DNA of 64,000 nt from Chondromyces crocatus (GTDB lineage Bacteria > Myxococcota_A > Polyangia > Polyangiales > Polyangiaceae). Below are positions 18,836 to 28,465 of this stretch, one piece after another (position 1 is the stretch's first letter; each line of letters begins with the position of its first letter). Location of the stretch: assembly GCF_001189295.1 (NCBI RefSeq), contig NZ_CP012159.1:1302001-1366000 (forward strand), given 5' to 3'. The position numbers and the translations under genes are program-made. The notes under the pieces were generated by a model that had not been told where the DNA came from, searched no databases, and worked only from the letters and a program-made list of their open reading frames with translations.

Positions 18836-21800
18836 TCAGCGGGCGCTCTTGTGGAGACGAAGGGTCTGTCGTTGCCCTCCCGTGTCCACCTCGACCTCGA
18901 TGGGGCCGAGGGGGGCCTTCTGAACGAGGCTCTCCAGAGCGTCCAGTCCGGAAACGGGCTGTCGGTTCACGCTGATCAGGACGTCGCCCACCCGCACGCG
19001 GGACGCCGCGGCAGGACCTTTGTCGTCGACCGCGACGACCACGAGATCGCCAGGCGCTCTGGGGGGCTGCTCCAGCAGTGGAAAGAGGGGAGCGACGCTG
19101 AGACCCAGGGTCTGGACCGTGCGCTCGTAGCTCTTCACGGCCGCGTCGAACCCGTCCTTGCGGAGGCGGTAGCGCGCGAGCGCGGTGACCTGACCGTCCT
19201 GTTCCTGGAAACGCACCTCGTCCCGCTCCGGGCTCGCGATGGCTCCGACCTGGTGCAGGTAGCGGGCTGCTTGCACCTCCCTCTGCTCGGGTGTCGACGC
19301 AGGGCTGCCGTCGAGCCCACGTTGCTTCAGGAGGGCGTGGAGGGGTGAGGTGGAGAGCCCCTGGGCGAGGTGGCGGATCAGCTCCGCGATGGCTGCGACG
19401 CGTGCGGCCGACAGCGCGGCTTCCCGGGTCGGACCCGTGCCCTGACCGACGACGAGGACTTGCTCGGCGTCGGCCACGAAGGGCTGGGTCGCCCAGTCAG
19501 GCGGGGCGCCGACCGGGGGAGGGGGAGGAGGCTCGATGGCCGACGTGGCGGTGGTGACGGGAGCTGGGTCGGCCTGGTGCTTCGACGTGGCGTCCCGGTA
19601 GGCGAAGGCGATGCCGAGCGCGGCGGCGGCACCGACGAGCGTGGCCACGATGGCGGGGACCCGCAGGCGTCCAGGCGCCGTCGCGGTCGCCGTCGTGGTT
19701 GCCGTCGCCGCGTTGGTGGTGGTCGAGGCGACCGACGTGCTCGTGTCGTGCGCGCTGGTCGACGACGAGGCACGCTCGCGTTGCTGCCCTGGCGACGAGG
19801 CTCGCTCACGTTGCTGTCCCGGCGATGAGGTGCGCTCGCGCGGCTGTCCTGGCGACGATACGCGCTTCTCGTCGATCTCCACGGGCTGCGAGTTCCGAGC
19901 CCCTCCCATGCGCCGCAGCAAGGGGCGCAGCTGGACGAAGGAGAGCGCGGTGTTGCAGCGTTTGCAGGGGACGTACGGGTCTCGGTCCTCGAGCGCTGCC
20001 GCGGTCGCCTCCTTGAGATCCAGGATGGTCGAGCGCATGGCGTTGCAGGACTCGCAGCGGGCCTCCACGAGGGCGGAGGTGATGACCGCGCGGAGCTTCG
20101 GCTTGGCGGTGATGAGGTGCTCGCAGAGGGCTCTGGGGCAGCCCTCGATGTCGATGGAGCGGACCTCGTCGCCCAGGGCGCGGAGTGCCATCTCGAGGGA
20201 GCGCGCACCTTCGGGCGTGACGCCCGCCGAGCCGCCGAGATCGATGACGAGATCGCCTTCGATTCCATCGAGCGCGCGTTTCCAGCGGACGGTGTTGTCG
20301 AGCTTGCAGGCCACGCGGAGGCGGGTGACCTGGCTGTCCACGGACTTCTCGATGGCCTCGCCGCTCGACGCCGTATCGCTCCTGTTCAGCTCGTCGAGCA
20401 CGGCCCGCACGTCCTTCGGGACCGCTGCCCCGATGTAGGACGTGGCGAAGGCGAAGTAGCTCTCCGCGTCGTCGTCGAAGGTCCCTTCGGCTCCGCAGCG
20501 CGGGCACGCGCACGGCGGCGGCTCGGCGGCGCGGATGGCGTCCGCATCCTTCTGGCAGTCGAAGAGCCGGTTGAAGGCGTTGCCACAGCTCTCGCAGCGG
20601 TAGGGGCCGTAGAACGAGACGATGAGCCCATCCCCCACGAAGCGGCGGATCATGCTCACCTGGTTCACGATCGGCTCGGAGCAGCGCGCGATGTACAGCG
20701 CGCTGACGCGCGAGCTGACGTCGTTCAGCATCTGGAGCCACTCCCGCACACCGAAGGAGGTGACGCGTTCCACGCCAGCCAGATCGAAGAGGACCTTGCC
20801 CGACATCTCCCGGGCCAGCGCGCTGCCCTGAAAGGCCTCGGTCATGCGCCCCGACAGGGACACCATGAGCAACCCACCCGTGCGGCGCCGGATGATCGAC
20901 AGCGCGCGCGGCTCGCCGCCGTGGCCTGGATCCGGCAGCGCGGCAGGCGCCGGGTCGTCGTCGCGTTTGCCAGGCGAGGAGCGCCTCGTCGTGAAGAGCG
21001 CTTCCTCCGTACGTGGCGCGCGCGCCTCGGCGCCCTCGGGATCGAGGCCCCAGTCCTCTGCGAGGGCCTCCGAGGGCGGCGGGCGCTCGGTGATGTGATC
21101 GAGCAGGTCGTTCCCCGAAGTGAGCGCCTCTCGCCACGCTTCGGCGCGCTTGCCGAAGAGCTCTCCCATGAACGAGGACAGGGACAGCCCGCCCGTGTTG
21201 AGCCGGTACTCGCGCGCGAAGGCCTCCAGATCGATCTGGAGATCGCGGGCGCTCGCGTAGCGCTCAGCGCGGTTCTTGGCGAGCGACTTGAGGATGATGC
21301 GCTCGAGTTCCTCGGGGAAATCGATCACCAGGCGGGTGGGCGGTGTGGCCTGATCCTCGACGATGGCCCGCATGATCTCGAACTCGGTCGCGCCGCGACG
21401 GAAGATGCGGTGGCCGGTCGTGATCTCGTAGAGGATGATCCCGGTCGAGTAGACGTCGGAGCGCCTGTCCAGCCGCTCGCTGCGACACTGCTCGGGCGAC
21501 ATGTACGGGATCTTCCCCTTGAGGGCTCCGTCGCGGGTCTCGTTCATGCGGTTCGCGGCCTTGGCGATGCCGAAGTCGAGCAGCTTCACGGCGCCGTCGT
21601 AGGTGACGATGACGTTGTGCGGGGAGACGTCACGGTGGACGATGTTCAGGGGCTGGCCGTCGAAGCCGACCTTCTCGTGCGCGTAATGGAGCCCTGCCGC
21701 CATGCCGATGCCGATGCTGACGGCCTGGTCGAGCGGCATGCGTCGCTTCTGACCGCGCAGCGCTTTCTTGATCGCGCGCAGGTCCTCACCATGGAGGTAC

Positions 21801-22120
21801 TCCATGGAGATGAGGGGCGTGCGGTCCACCTCCTCGACGTCGTACATCTGGACGAGGTTCGGGTGGGACAAGGTCGCGGCGATCCGCGCCTCGTCCAGGA
21901 ACATCCGCACGAACTCTGGGTTGTCGGTGAGGTGCGGCAGGATGCGCTTGACCACGCAGATCTTCTGCACGCCGGAGATGGCCGTGACGCGGGCGACCCA
22001 GATCTCGGCCATGCCGCCGAGCCCGATGCGCTTCAGGAGCTGGTAGCGCCCGAGCCGGATGGGTTTGGCGGGCGGTGCGGTCTGCGGCTGACGCGAACTG
22101 GACTTGGGGCCATCGCTCAC
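18836..22120 (-). CDS. Ser/Thr kinase fused to STAS/zinc-ribbon/TM/PDZ module
   Basis: From the GTG at 22120 (GGGAG 7 nt upstream) the product has 1094 residues. A Hanks-type kinase covers about 26-290 (Gly loop GLGGMAEIW, VHRDVSPHN, DFG, SPEQ). Next come a STAS-like domain (SGRMTEAFQG, then FDLAGVERVTSFG) and a Cys-rich segment (CESC, CPRC). A second STAS-like segment (LVIDLGGSAGVTPEGA) and a zinc ribbon (CESC, CKRC) follow. After a linker with three 30-nt repeats (19764-19853; SSPGQxRER) there is one TM helix, an LPP20-like region (VLVVGQGTGPTREAAL) and a PDZ domain. By one-TM topology the kinase is cytoplasmic and the PDZ periplasmic. Everything from the first STAS on resembles the upstream triple-FIST protein, 76 nt away. 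Confidence 0.9.
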   Translation of the reverse strand: MSDGPKSSSRQPQTAPPAKPIRLGRYQLLKRIGLGGMAEIWVARVTAISGVQKICVVKRILPHLTDNPEFVRMFLDEARIAATLSHPNLVQMYDVEEVDRTPLISMEYLHGEDLRAIKKALRGQKRRMPLDQAVSIGIGMAAGLHYAHEKVGFDGQPLNIVHRDVSPHNVIVTYDGAVKLLDFGIAKAANRMNETRDGALKGKIPYMSPEQCRSERLDRRSDVYSTGIILYEITTGHRIFRRGATEFEIMRAIVEDQATPPTRLVIDFPEELERIILKSLAKNRAERYASARDLQIDLEAFAREYRLNTGGLSLSSFMGELFGKRAEAWREALTSGNDLLDHITERPPPSEALAEDWGLDPEGAEARAPRTEEALFTTRRSSPGKRDDDPAPAALPDPGHGGEPRALSIIRRRTGGLLMVSLSGRMTEAFQGSALAREMSGKVLFDLAGVERVTSFGVREWLQMLNDVSSRVSALYIARCSEPIVNQVSMIRRFVGDGLIVSFYGPYRCESCGNAFNRLFDCQKDADAIRAAEPPPCACPRCGAEGTFDDDAESYFAFATSYIGAAVPKDVRAVLDELNRSDTASSGEAIEKSVDSQVTRLRVACKLDNTVRWKRALDGIEGDLVIDLGGSAGVTPEGARSLEMALRALGDEVRSIDIEGCPRALCEHLITAKPKLRAVITSALVEARCESCNAMRSTILDLKEATAAALEDRDPYVPCKRCNTALSFVQLRPLLRRMGGARNSQPVEIDEKRVSSPGQPRERTSSPGQQRERASSPGQQRERASSSTSAHDTSTSVASTTTNAATATTTATATAPGRLRVPAIVATLVGAAAALGIAFAYRDATSKHQADPAPVTTATSAIEPPPPPPVGAPPDWATQPFVADAEQVLVVGQGTGPTREAALSAARVAAIAELIRHLAQGLSTSPLHALLKQRGLDGSPASTPEQREVQAARYLHQVGAIASPERDEVRFQEQDGQVTALARYRLRKDGFDAAVKSYERTVQTLGLSVAPLFPLLEQPPRAPGDLVVVAVDDKGPAAASRVRVGDVLISVNRQPVSGLDALESLVQKAPLGPIEVEVDTGGQRQTLRLHKSAR

Positions 22121-22196
22121 AAGGGATCTCCCACTCCCGTTCGTCGATGCGCTTGGTCCAGGCTGCCTGAGGTCATCGATCGTCGGTTGGCTGGTC

Positions 22197-25100
22197 CTAC
22201 TGCACCGCGGGTTTGCGGAGCTCCACGGTGCGCCGGGCCCCCAGCGACTCCAGCCTGAGCGTGATGATACCATTGGGCGCGGTGCTCGCCCATTCTTCCC
22301 GGGTCACCTTGTCGAATGCTTCGACGGTAGTTACAGGGCGTCGGTTGATCTCCAGCACCACATCGCCAGGTCGCACATCTGCGCGGGCTGTGAGCCAGTT
22401 CTTCTGCACATCGACGATGAGCAGGTCGCCCTGGGTGCGGATGCTCGCTTCGAGCTGCGGGAAGAAGCGAGCGACGACGATACCCTGGAAAGTGGATGTG
22501 GCCCGGTAGCTGTCGAGCGCCTGGGTGTAGCTCTGCTTGGCCAGCTTGTAGCGAGCGAAGGCCTCCACACCGCTGGGCTGCTGTTTCATGACCGCGTCGA
22601 CCCGCTCGGGGGTGGCGAAGGTGCCGACCTGCTGCAAGAAGCGGCGCGCCACGGCATCGACGTACTCCGGCCGTTGTTCCGAGCCCGCGTTCGAGCTGGC
22701 GCGCGACTGGACGAAGTCGTGGGTCGGTGAGCCAGCCAGCTCGGGGAGCATGTGCGCGGCGAGCCGCTCCACGGCGTCGGTGCGGGCCATGGACAGGGCG
22801 AGTTCCTCGTTCACTGCGGGGCCGCCGCGACCGACGATGAAGATGTCCTCGCCCTCGATCACGAACGGGCGCTCCACCCACGGGGGCGGCAGGTCGTCCA
22901 CCTTGGCCCAGCCCAGGTGGGCGGTCCTCGCGGGAGGTGCTGCCAGAGGCGCGGGCGCAGAGGTGGGCGCGGTGGTGGCTGCCGCTTCCGGCGGCGGCGA
23001 GACCGACTGCGCGTCCAGCGCGCGCCACGTCATCACGACGCCCGCCGTGAGCGCCACCAGGCCGAGGGCGCCGAGGAGGAGCCCTCCCCAGCTGCGTGAC
23101 GCCGGGGCGTGCGCTGTGATTGGCTGGGGAGCGGCGCTCTCCCGTGCAGGTGCGGCCGCCGCGGGGACGATGGATTCCCGCGCTGGAGCAGGGCTCACCC
23201 GGTGGCTGGTCACGCGCTCTGCGTGGGCTCCGAGCAGGTGGAGCAAGGCACGCGAGCCGTCGAAGGCGAGCGGGGTGTTGCAGCGCTTGCAGGGGATGTC
23301 TGGATCGTGGCCTTCGCGCAGCGCCTGCGCGTTGGCGAGCACGTCGACGACGACGGGCCGTAGGGCGCTGCACGTGGCGCACCGCCCCTCGACCACGGCC
23401 GAGACGATGACCGCCGCGAGCTGCATTGACGGCGCCGCCAGTCGCTCGGCGAGGAGCTTGGGGCAGCCCTCGATGCGGATGGACTCTGCCGAAGGCGCGA
23501 GCGTCCGCAGGGCGCTCTCGAGCCGCGCGGCGCCGTCCGGGGTCGCAGAGGGCGCGCCGCTCAGGTCGAGGACGACCTGCCCCTCCAGGCCGTCGACGAT
23601 GCGGTTCCAGCGCACCTGGGCGTCGAGCCTGCAGTTCACCTTCACGCGGGTGGCGTCCCCGTCGATGATCTTCTCGATCGCATCGCCGCCGACGGGTTCC
23701 GTGGCGCGCTCCAGCTCCGTCAGCACGCTCCGCAGCGCGTGCGGCACCGAGCGGCTTCCATGCTGGGGGACGAAGCCGAAGTAGGTCTGCGCATCGTCGT
23801 CGAAGCTGCCAGGTCCCGCGCAGCGTGGGCAGGTCGCCGAGGGGGCCTTGCCCTGGCCGAGCGCAGCGGCGTCGTACTCGCAATCGACCAGCCGCTCGAA
23901 CTGGTTCGAGCAGCTCTCGCAGGTGTAGGGGGCGTAGAACGAGATGATCTGACCGGCTCCAGCGAACTTCCGGATCATGCTGACCTGGTTCACCACCGGC
24001 TCGGAGCAGCGGGCGAGGAAGAGCTTGGTCACGCGGCCTTCGGAGGCCTGCAGCATCTGGAGCCACTCCCGGACGCCGAACGAGGTGATGCGCTCCACCC
24101 CGGCGAGGTCGAAGACGACCTGACCTTCGAGGTCCTTGGCGAGCGCGGCGCCCTTGAAGGTCTCGGTCATCCGGCCCGCGACACGGACGGCCATGTAATC
24201 GCCGGTCTTGCGCTTGTCGAAGACCAGGCCGGCTCCGCGCGCGTCCTGGCCGGTGGGCGCCACGCTGCGCGTCGCCGGGATGGGTCGCGCCGCGGAGTGG
24301 GCGGTCACGGAGACGGAGACCGGGGTTCGATCCGAGGACTCTGGCTCGCCACGGGTCTGGGGAGCGATGTCGGCGGGGGGTGGCGTGGCCTCTCGCGCGC
24401 GCACGCCCGTGGGGGTCGGCGTGTCCACCGGGGCGGATGCACCCGCAGCGCGCGCTCTCTTCGGGGGGTGGACTTCTTCCGAACTCTGGGGACCTGAGGC
24501 CTCGGCGTCGACTTCGTCTGTCCCGGCGTCGATCAGGGGCTTCTTCGCGAGCGCCTGAGGCTTCGGCAGAGGCGAAGGGGACTCGGAGAAGACGGTGAGG
24601 GTCATGGTCTGGTTGTGCAGATCGGCGTGACCGGTGGCGAAGGGAGAGATCTCGCCGTAGGAGTAGAAGCCGGTGATCTTGGTGTCCTTGGGGAGGACAT
24701 CGAGGACGGCTTCGACCTCTTCCTCGGTGCGCTGACCGAGGACGAGGCGTCGTCCGACGCAGCTGATGGCGACGGCGAGGTGGGCGTCGGTCTTGGTGGA
24801 GGGAGCGGGCTTGGCGGCCTTGGCGGCGGTCTCTGCGCCACCGATGAGGCGCTCGAAGTTGGCCTTCATGAGCTGGACGAGGTGTCCCTTGGGGACGTCG
24901 CCAGCGAAGGTCATGGAGTTCTTGTCGTGGTCGACGGCGAGCAGGGTGCGGACCAGGACCTTGTCGTCCTTGGCCGAGGCGCGCATGGCGAGGGGGAAGA
25001 GCAGGCCGGAGGCAGGCAGATCGGCGGCCTTGTCGCCGAGGTACTCCTTGTAGAGGGCGAGGGCAGGCTTGCCGTCGAGCTCGTACAGGACGTTGGCGTC

Positions 25101-28100
25101 GCTCTTGGTGATGGTGCGCTCGGGGCCGAACTTGTCCCAGCCGCCCTTGGAGCCGTGGTTGATGACGATGTGGTCGCCGTGGAAGGCGACGGCGGTGACG
25201 ATGCCGCTGCGGATCTTGTCGCCAGCGCAGACCCAGGTGCGCTTGAAGCGAGGGCCATCGCCGGACAGGCCGCCGGTGACGACGACGGAGTCGGGCAGGA
25301 CGCTGTTGATGCCGCGGACCAGCTCGCTGCCGTTGACGCCGAGGCCCTCGCTGAGGACGAGCACGCCGCGCAGGTCGGGTCGCTGCAGCTTGCGGGCGAG
25401 CTGCTGGCCGGCGGAGAACGAGTCACCCATCTGCGCGACCTCGACGAGGGCGCTGGAGAGGGTGGTCTTCTCGAAGCGGACGATGGCGACCGAAAGGCTG
25501 TGGTCGCGGACGGCGGTGCCAGCGATCTCGCCGGCGCTGGAGCAGCCGATGAGGTGGGCCTTGGGGTAGGCACGCCGCAGCTCGTGTAGCGGGGTGGGGT
25601 CGTCGATCAGCTCCGAGGCGCCGAACGCGAGCACCAGCGTGCGCTCGCCATCCACGCCTGGGAAATCTCCCGACCAGCGTCGTGACTTGAGGTCGAACGT
25701 GAGCTGCTCGACCCGCATCGACCCGCTCCCCGACGGACTCGGCGCCTTCGTGACCGTGGGCATCGAGGCGGGGCTCACGCTGGGGCGAGTGGTCGTGGTG
25801 CGTTGCGTCGGCTGGCCACTGGACCCTGAAGCCAGGCTCGCGAGCTGGGCGAGTCCACTCCCCTGTTTGCCAGGCCGGGCGGTGCTCGGGGGGGCGGTCG
25901 AGGGGGGGGCGATGCTGGCATGTCTGGCCGTCGCGTTCGGGAGTTCCGAAAAGACGGTGAGGGTCATGGTCTGGTTGTGCAGATCGGCGTGACCGGTGGC
26001 GAAGGGAGAGATCTCGCCGTAGGAGTAGAAGCCGGCGAGTTCCGTCCCAGGGGGGAGACTATCGAGGACGGCCTCGACCTCTTCCTCGGTGCGCTGACCG
26101 AGGACGAGGCGTCGTCCGACGCAGCTGATGGCGACGGCGAGGTGGGCGTCGGACTTGGTGGAGGGAGCGGGCTTGGCAGCCTTGGCGGCGCTCTCGGCGC
26201 CGTCGATGAGGCGCTCGAAGTTGGCCTTCATGAGCTGGACGAGGTGTCCCTTGGGGACGTCGCCAGCGAAGGTCATGGAGTTCTTGTCGTGGTCGACGGC
26301 GAGCAGGGTGCGGACCAAGACCTTGTCGTCCTTGGCCGAGGCGCGCATGGCGAGGGGGAAGAGCAGGCCGGAGGCAGGCAGATCGGCAGCCTTGTCGCCG
26401 AGGTACTCCTTGTAGAGGGCGAGGGCAGGCTTGCCGTCGAGCTCGTACAGGACGTTGGCGTCGCTCTTGGTGATGGTGCGCTCGGGGCCGAACTTGTCCC
26501 AGCCGCCCTTGGAGCCGTGGTTGATGACGATGTGGTCGCCGTGGAAGGCGACGGCGGTGACGATGCCGCTGCGGATCTTGTCGCCAGCGCAGACCCAGGT
26601 GCGCTTGAAGCGAGGGCCATCGCCGGACAGGCCGCCGGTGACGACGACGGAGTCGGGCAGGACGCTGTTGATGCCGCGGACCAGCTCGCTGCCGTTGACG
26701 CCGAGGCCCTCGCTGAGGACGAGCACGCCGCGCAGGTCGGGTCGCTGCAGCTTGCGGGCGAGCTGCTGGCCGGCGGAGAACGAGTCGCTCATCTGCGCAA
26801 CCTCGACGAGGGCGCTGGAGAGGGTGGTCTTCTCGAAGCGGACGATGGCGACCGAGAGGCTGTGGTCGCGGACGGCGGTGCCAGCGATCTCGCCGGCGCT
26901 GGAGCAGCCGATGAGGTGGGCCTTGGGGTAGGCGCGCCGCAGCTCGTGCAGCGGGGTAGGATCGTCGATCAGCTCCGAGGCGCCGAACGCGAGCACCATG
27001 GTGCGCTCGCTCTCCAGGGCTGGATCGAGCGCCTTGGACCACCGCTTCGATGTGAGGTCGTACGAGAACCGGCGCACCTGCATGCCGACACCCATCGCGG
27101 CAGCGCGCACGTTGGTGTCGGAGTTGAACTCGACCTCCTCGATTTCACCCATCGCTCCTGCCAGGGAGCCATGCCGTGTCGACCCGGGCTGGGGAGACGA
27201 AGCTGGCGCTCCGCGTGAGGCAAAGGGTTTCACCGTGTCCGAGGTGGGGGAGGGGACGCGCTTGTCCTGAGGCCCCCCTGCCGGCTTCGGCAGAGGCGAA
27301 GAGGACTCGGAGAAGACGGTGAGGGTCATGGTCTGGTTGTGCAGATCGCAGTGACCGGTGGCGAAGGGAGAGATCTCGCCATAGGAGTAGAAGCCGGTGA
27401 TCTTGGTGTCCTTGGGGAGGACATCGAGGACGGCTTCGACCTCTTCCTCGGTGCGCTGACCGAGGACGAGGCGTCGTCCGACGCAGCTGATGGCGACGGC
27501 GAGGTGGGCGTCGGTCTTGGTGGAGGGAGCGGGCTTTGCGGCCTTGGCGGCGCTCTCTGCGCCACCGATGAGGCGTTCGAAGTTGGCCTTCATGAGCTGG
27601 ACGAGGTGGCCCTTGGGGACGTCGCCAGCGAAGGTCATGGAGTTCTTGTCGTGGTCGACGGCGAGCAGGGTGCGGACCAGGACCTTGTCGTCCTTGGCCG
27701 AGGCGCGCATGGCGAGGGGGAAGAGCAGGCCGGAGGCAGGCAGGTCGGTGGCCTTGTCGCCGAGGTACTCCTTGTAGAGGGCGAGGGCAGGCTTGCCGTC
27801 GAGCTCGTACAGGACGTTGGCGTCGCTCTTGGTGATGGTGCGCTCGGGGCCGAACTTGTCCCAGCCGCCCTTGGAGCCGTGGTTGATGACGATGTGGTCG
27901 CCGTGGAAGGCGACGGCGGTGACGATGCCGCTGCGGATCTTGTCGCCAGCGCAGACCCAGGTGCGCTTGAAGCGAGGGCCATCGCCGGACAGGCCGCCGG
28001 TGACGACGACGGAGTCGGGCAGGACGCTGTTGATGCCGCGGACCAGCTCGCTGCCGTTGACGCCGAGGCCCTCGCTGAGGACGAGCACGCCGCGCAGGTC

Positions 28101-28445
28101 GGGTCGCTGCAGCTTGCGGGCGAGCTGCTGGCCGGCGGAGAACGAGTCGCTCATCTTCGCCACCTCGACATACGTCGAGGCCAGCGAGGTTTTCTCGAAG
28201 CGCGCCACCGCGACGGAGAGCGTATGATCTCGGACGCTCGTCCCGATGATCTCTCCTGCACTGGAGCAGCCAGCGAAGTGCGCCCGGGGGTAGGCACGCC
28301 GCAGCTCGCGTAGCGGGGTGGGGTCGTCCATCAGCTCCGAGGCGCCGAACGCGAGCACCAGCGTGCGCTCGCCATCCAGGACGGGCAGGGCTCGGACCGA
28401 CCACTTCTTGGCTTCACGATCGTACGAGAAGGTCTCGAGGATCAT
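22197..28445 (-). CDS. Triple-FIST sensor fused to STAS/zinc-ribbon/TM/PDZ module
   Basis: The 2082-residue protein has three FIST (N plus C) modules at about 1-381, 457-833 and 912-1286. Each contains the hallmarks LVLAFGASEL, GCSSAGEI, TGGLSGDG and FYSYGEISPF. FIST domains are believed to be small-ligand (amino-acid-type) sensors in signalling proteins. After a disordered linker come a STAS-like domain (about 1412-1505), a Cys segment (CESC near 1507, CPRC near 1541), a second STAS-like segment (1595-1690), and a zinc ribbon (CATC, CKRC). Then follow a TM helix (about 1785-1808), an LPP20-like region (1858-1950) and a PDZ domain (1992-2082). It has no catalytic output, so it probably acts through the STAS domains on the co-encoded phosphatase, ATPase and kinase. 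The ATG at 28445 follows GAAGG. Confidence 0.9.
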   Translation of the reverse strand: MILETFSYDREAKKWSVRALPVLDGERTLVLAFGASELMDDPTPLRELRRAYPRAHFAGCSSAGEIIGTSVRDHTLSVAVARFEKTSLASTYVEVAKMSDSFSAGQQLARKLQRPDLRGVLVLSEGLGVNGSELVRGINSVLPDSVVVTGGLSGDGPRFKRTWVCAGDKIRSGIVTAVAFHGDHIVINHGSKGGWDKFGPERTITKSDANVLYELDGKPALALYKEYLGDKATDLPASGLLFPLAMRASAKDDKVLVRTLLAVDHDKNSMTFAGDVPKGHLVQLMKANFERLIGGAESAAKAAKPAPSTKTDAHLAVAISCVGRRLVLGQRTEEEVEAVLDVLPKDTKITGFYSYGEISPFATGHCDLHNQTMTLTVFSESSSPLPKPAGGPQDKRVPSPTSDTVKPFASRGAPASSPQPGSTRHGSLAGAMGEIEEVEFNSDTNVRAAAMGVGMQVRRFSYDLTSKRWSKALDPALESERTMVLAFGASELIDDPTPLHELRRAYPKAHLIGCSSAGEIAGTAVRDHSLSVAIVRFEKTTLSSALVEVAQMSDSFSAGQQLARKLQRPDLRGVLVLSEGLGVNGSELVRGINSVLPDSVVVTGGLSGDGPRFKRTWVCAGDKIRSGIVTAVAFHGDHIVINHGSKGGWDKFGPERTITKSDANVLYELDGKPALALYKEYLGDKAADLPASGLLFPLAMRASAKDDKVLVRTLLAVDHDKNSMTFAGDVPKGHLVQLMKANFERLIDGAESAAKAAKPAPSTKSDAHLAVAISCVGRRLVLGQRTEEEVEAVLDSLPPGTELAGFYSYGEISPFATGHADLHNQTMTLTVFSELPNATARHASIAPPSTAPPSTARPGKQGSGLAQLASLASGSSGQPTQRTTTTRPSVSPASMPTVTKAPSPSGSGSMRVEQLTFDLKSRRWSGDFPGVDGERTLVLAFGASELIDDPTPLHELRRAYPKAHLIGCSSAGEIAGTAVRDHSLSVAIVRFEKTTLSSALVEVAQMGDSFSAGQQLARKLQRPDLRGVLVLSEGLGVNGSELVRGINSVLPDSVVVTGGLSGDGPRFKRTWVCAGDKIRSGIVTAVAFHGDHIVINHGSKGGWDKFGPERTITKSDANVLYELDGKPALALYKEYLGDKAADLPASGLLFPLAMRASAKDDKVLVRTLLAVDHDKNSMTFAGDVPKGHLVQLMKANFERLIGGAETAAKAAKPAPSTKTDAHLAVAISCVGRRLVLGQRTEEEVEAVLDVLPKDTKITGFYSYGEISPFATGHADLHNQTMTLTVFSESPSPLPKPQALAKKPLIDAGTDEVDAEASGPQSSEEVHPPKRARAAGASAPVDTPTPTGVRAREATPPPADIAPQTRGEPESSDRTPVSVSVTAHSAARPIPATRSVAPTGQDARGAGLVFDKRKTGDYMAVRVAGRMTETFKGAALAKDLEGQVVFDLAGVERITSFGVREWLQMLQASEGRVTKLFLARCSEPVVNQVSMIRKFAGAGQIISFYAPYTCESCSNQFERLVDCEYDAAALGQGKAPSATCPRCAGPGSFDDDAQTYFGFVPQHGSRSVPHALRSVLTELERATEPVGGDAIEKIIDGDATRVKVNCRLDAQVRWNRIVDGLEGQVVLDLSGAPSATPDGAARLESALRTLAPSAESIRIEGCPKLLAERLAAPSMQLAAVIVSAVVEGRCATCSALRPVVVDVLANAQALREGHDPDIPCKRCNTPLAFDGSRALLHLLGAHAERVTSHRVSPAPARESIVPAAAAPARESAAPQPITAHAPASRSWGGLLLGALGLVALTAGVVMTWRALDAQSVSPPPEAAATTAPTSAPAPLAAPPARTAHLGWAKVDDLPPPWVERPFVIEGEDIFIVGRGGPAVNEELALSMARTDAVERLAAHMLPELAGSPTHDFVQSRASSNAGSEQRPEYVDAVARRFLQQVGTFATPERVDAVMKQQPSGVEAFARYKLAKQSYTQALDSYRATSTFQGIVVARFFPQLEASIRTQGDLLIVDVQKNWLTARADVRPGDVVLEINRRPVTTVEAFDKVTREEWASTAPNGIITLRLESLGARRTVELRKPAVQ
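24590..28170 (-). repeat. Intragenic FIST triplication, exact 1362-nt period
   Basis: Three nearly identical segments (about 24593-25570, 25955-26932 and 27317-28170) encode the FIST modules. Landmarks recur at exactly 1362 nt: GTCATGGTCTGG at 24601, 25963 and 27325, and CGCTGCAGCT at 25381, 26743 and 28105. No insertion or deletion is apparent between them. Most of each segment is identical at the DNA level, including third positions. The copy nearest the gene start (about 28150-28445) diverges in its first 95 codons. Confidence 0.92.
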
Positions 28446-28465
28446 CGAAAATCCCTTCGGTGTGT

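Noticed and set aside
20117-22258. 713-residue plus-strand frame
   Set aside because: Antisense to the STAS/zinc-ribbon kinase; acidic low-complexity shadow.
24615-28313. Three similar plus-strand frames of 324-432 residues
   Set aside because: They are the antisense of the three FIST repeats and are repeated only because the DNA is repeated.
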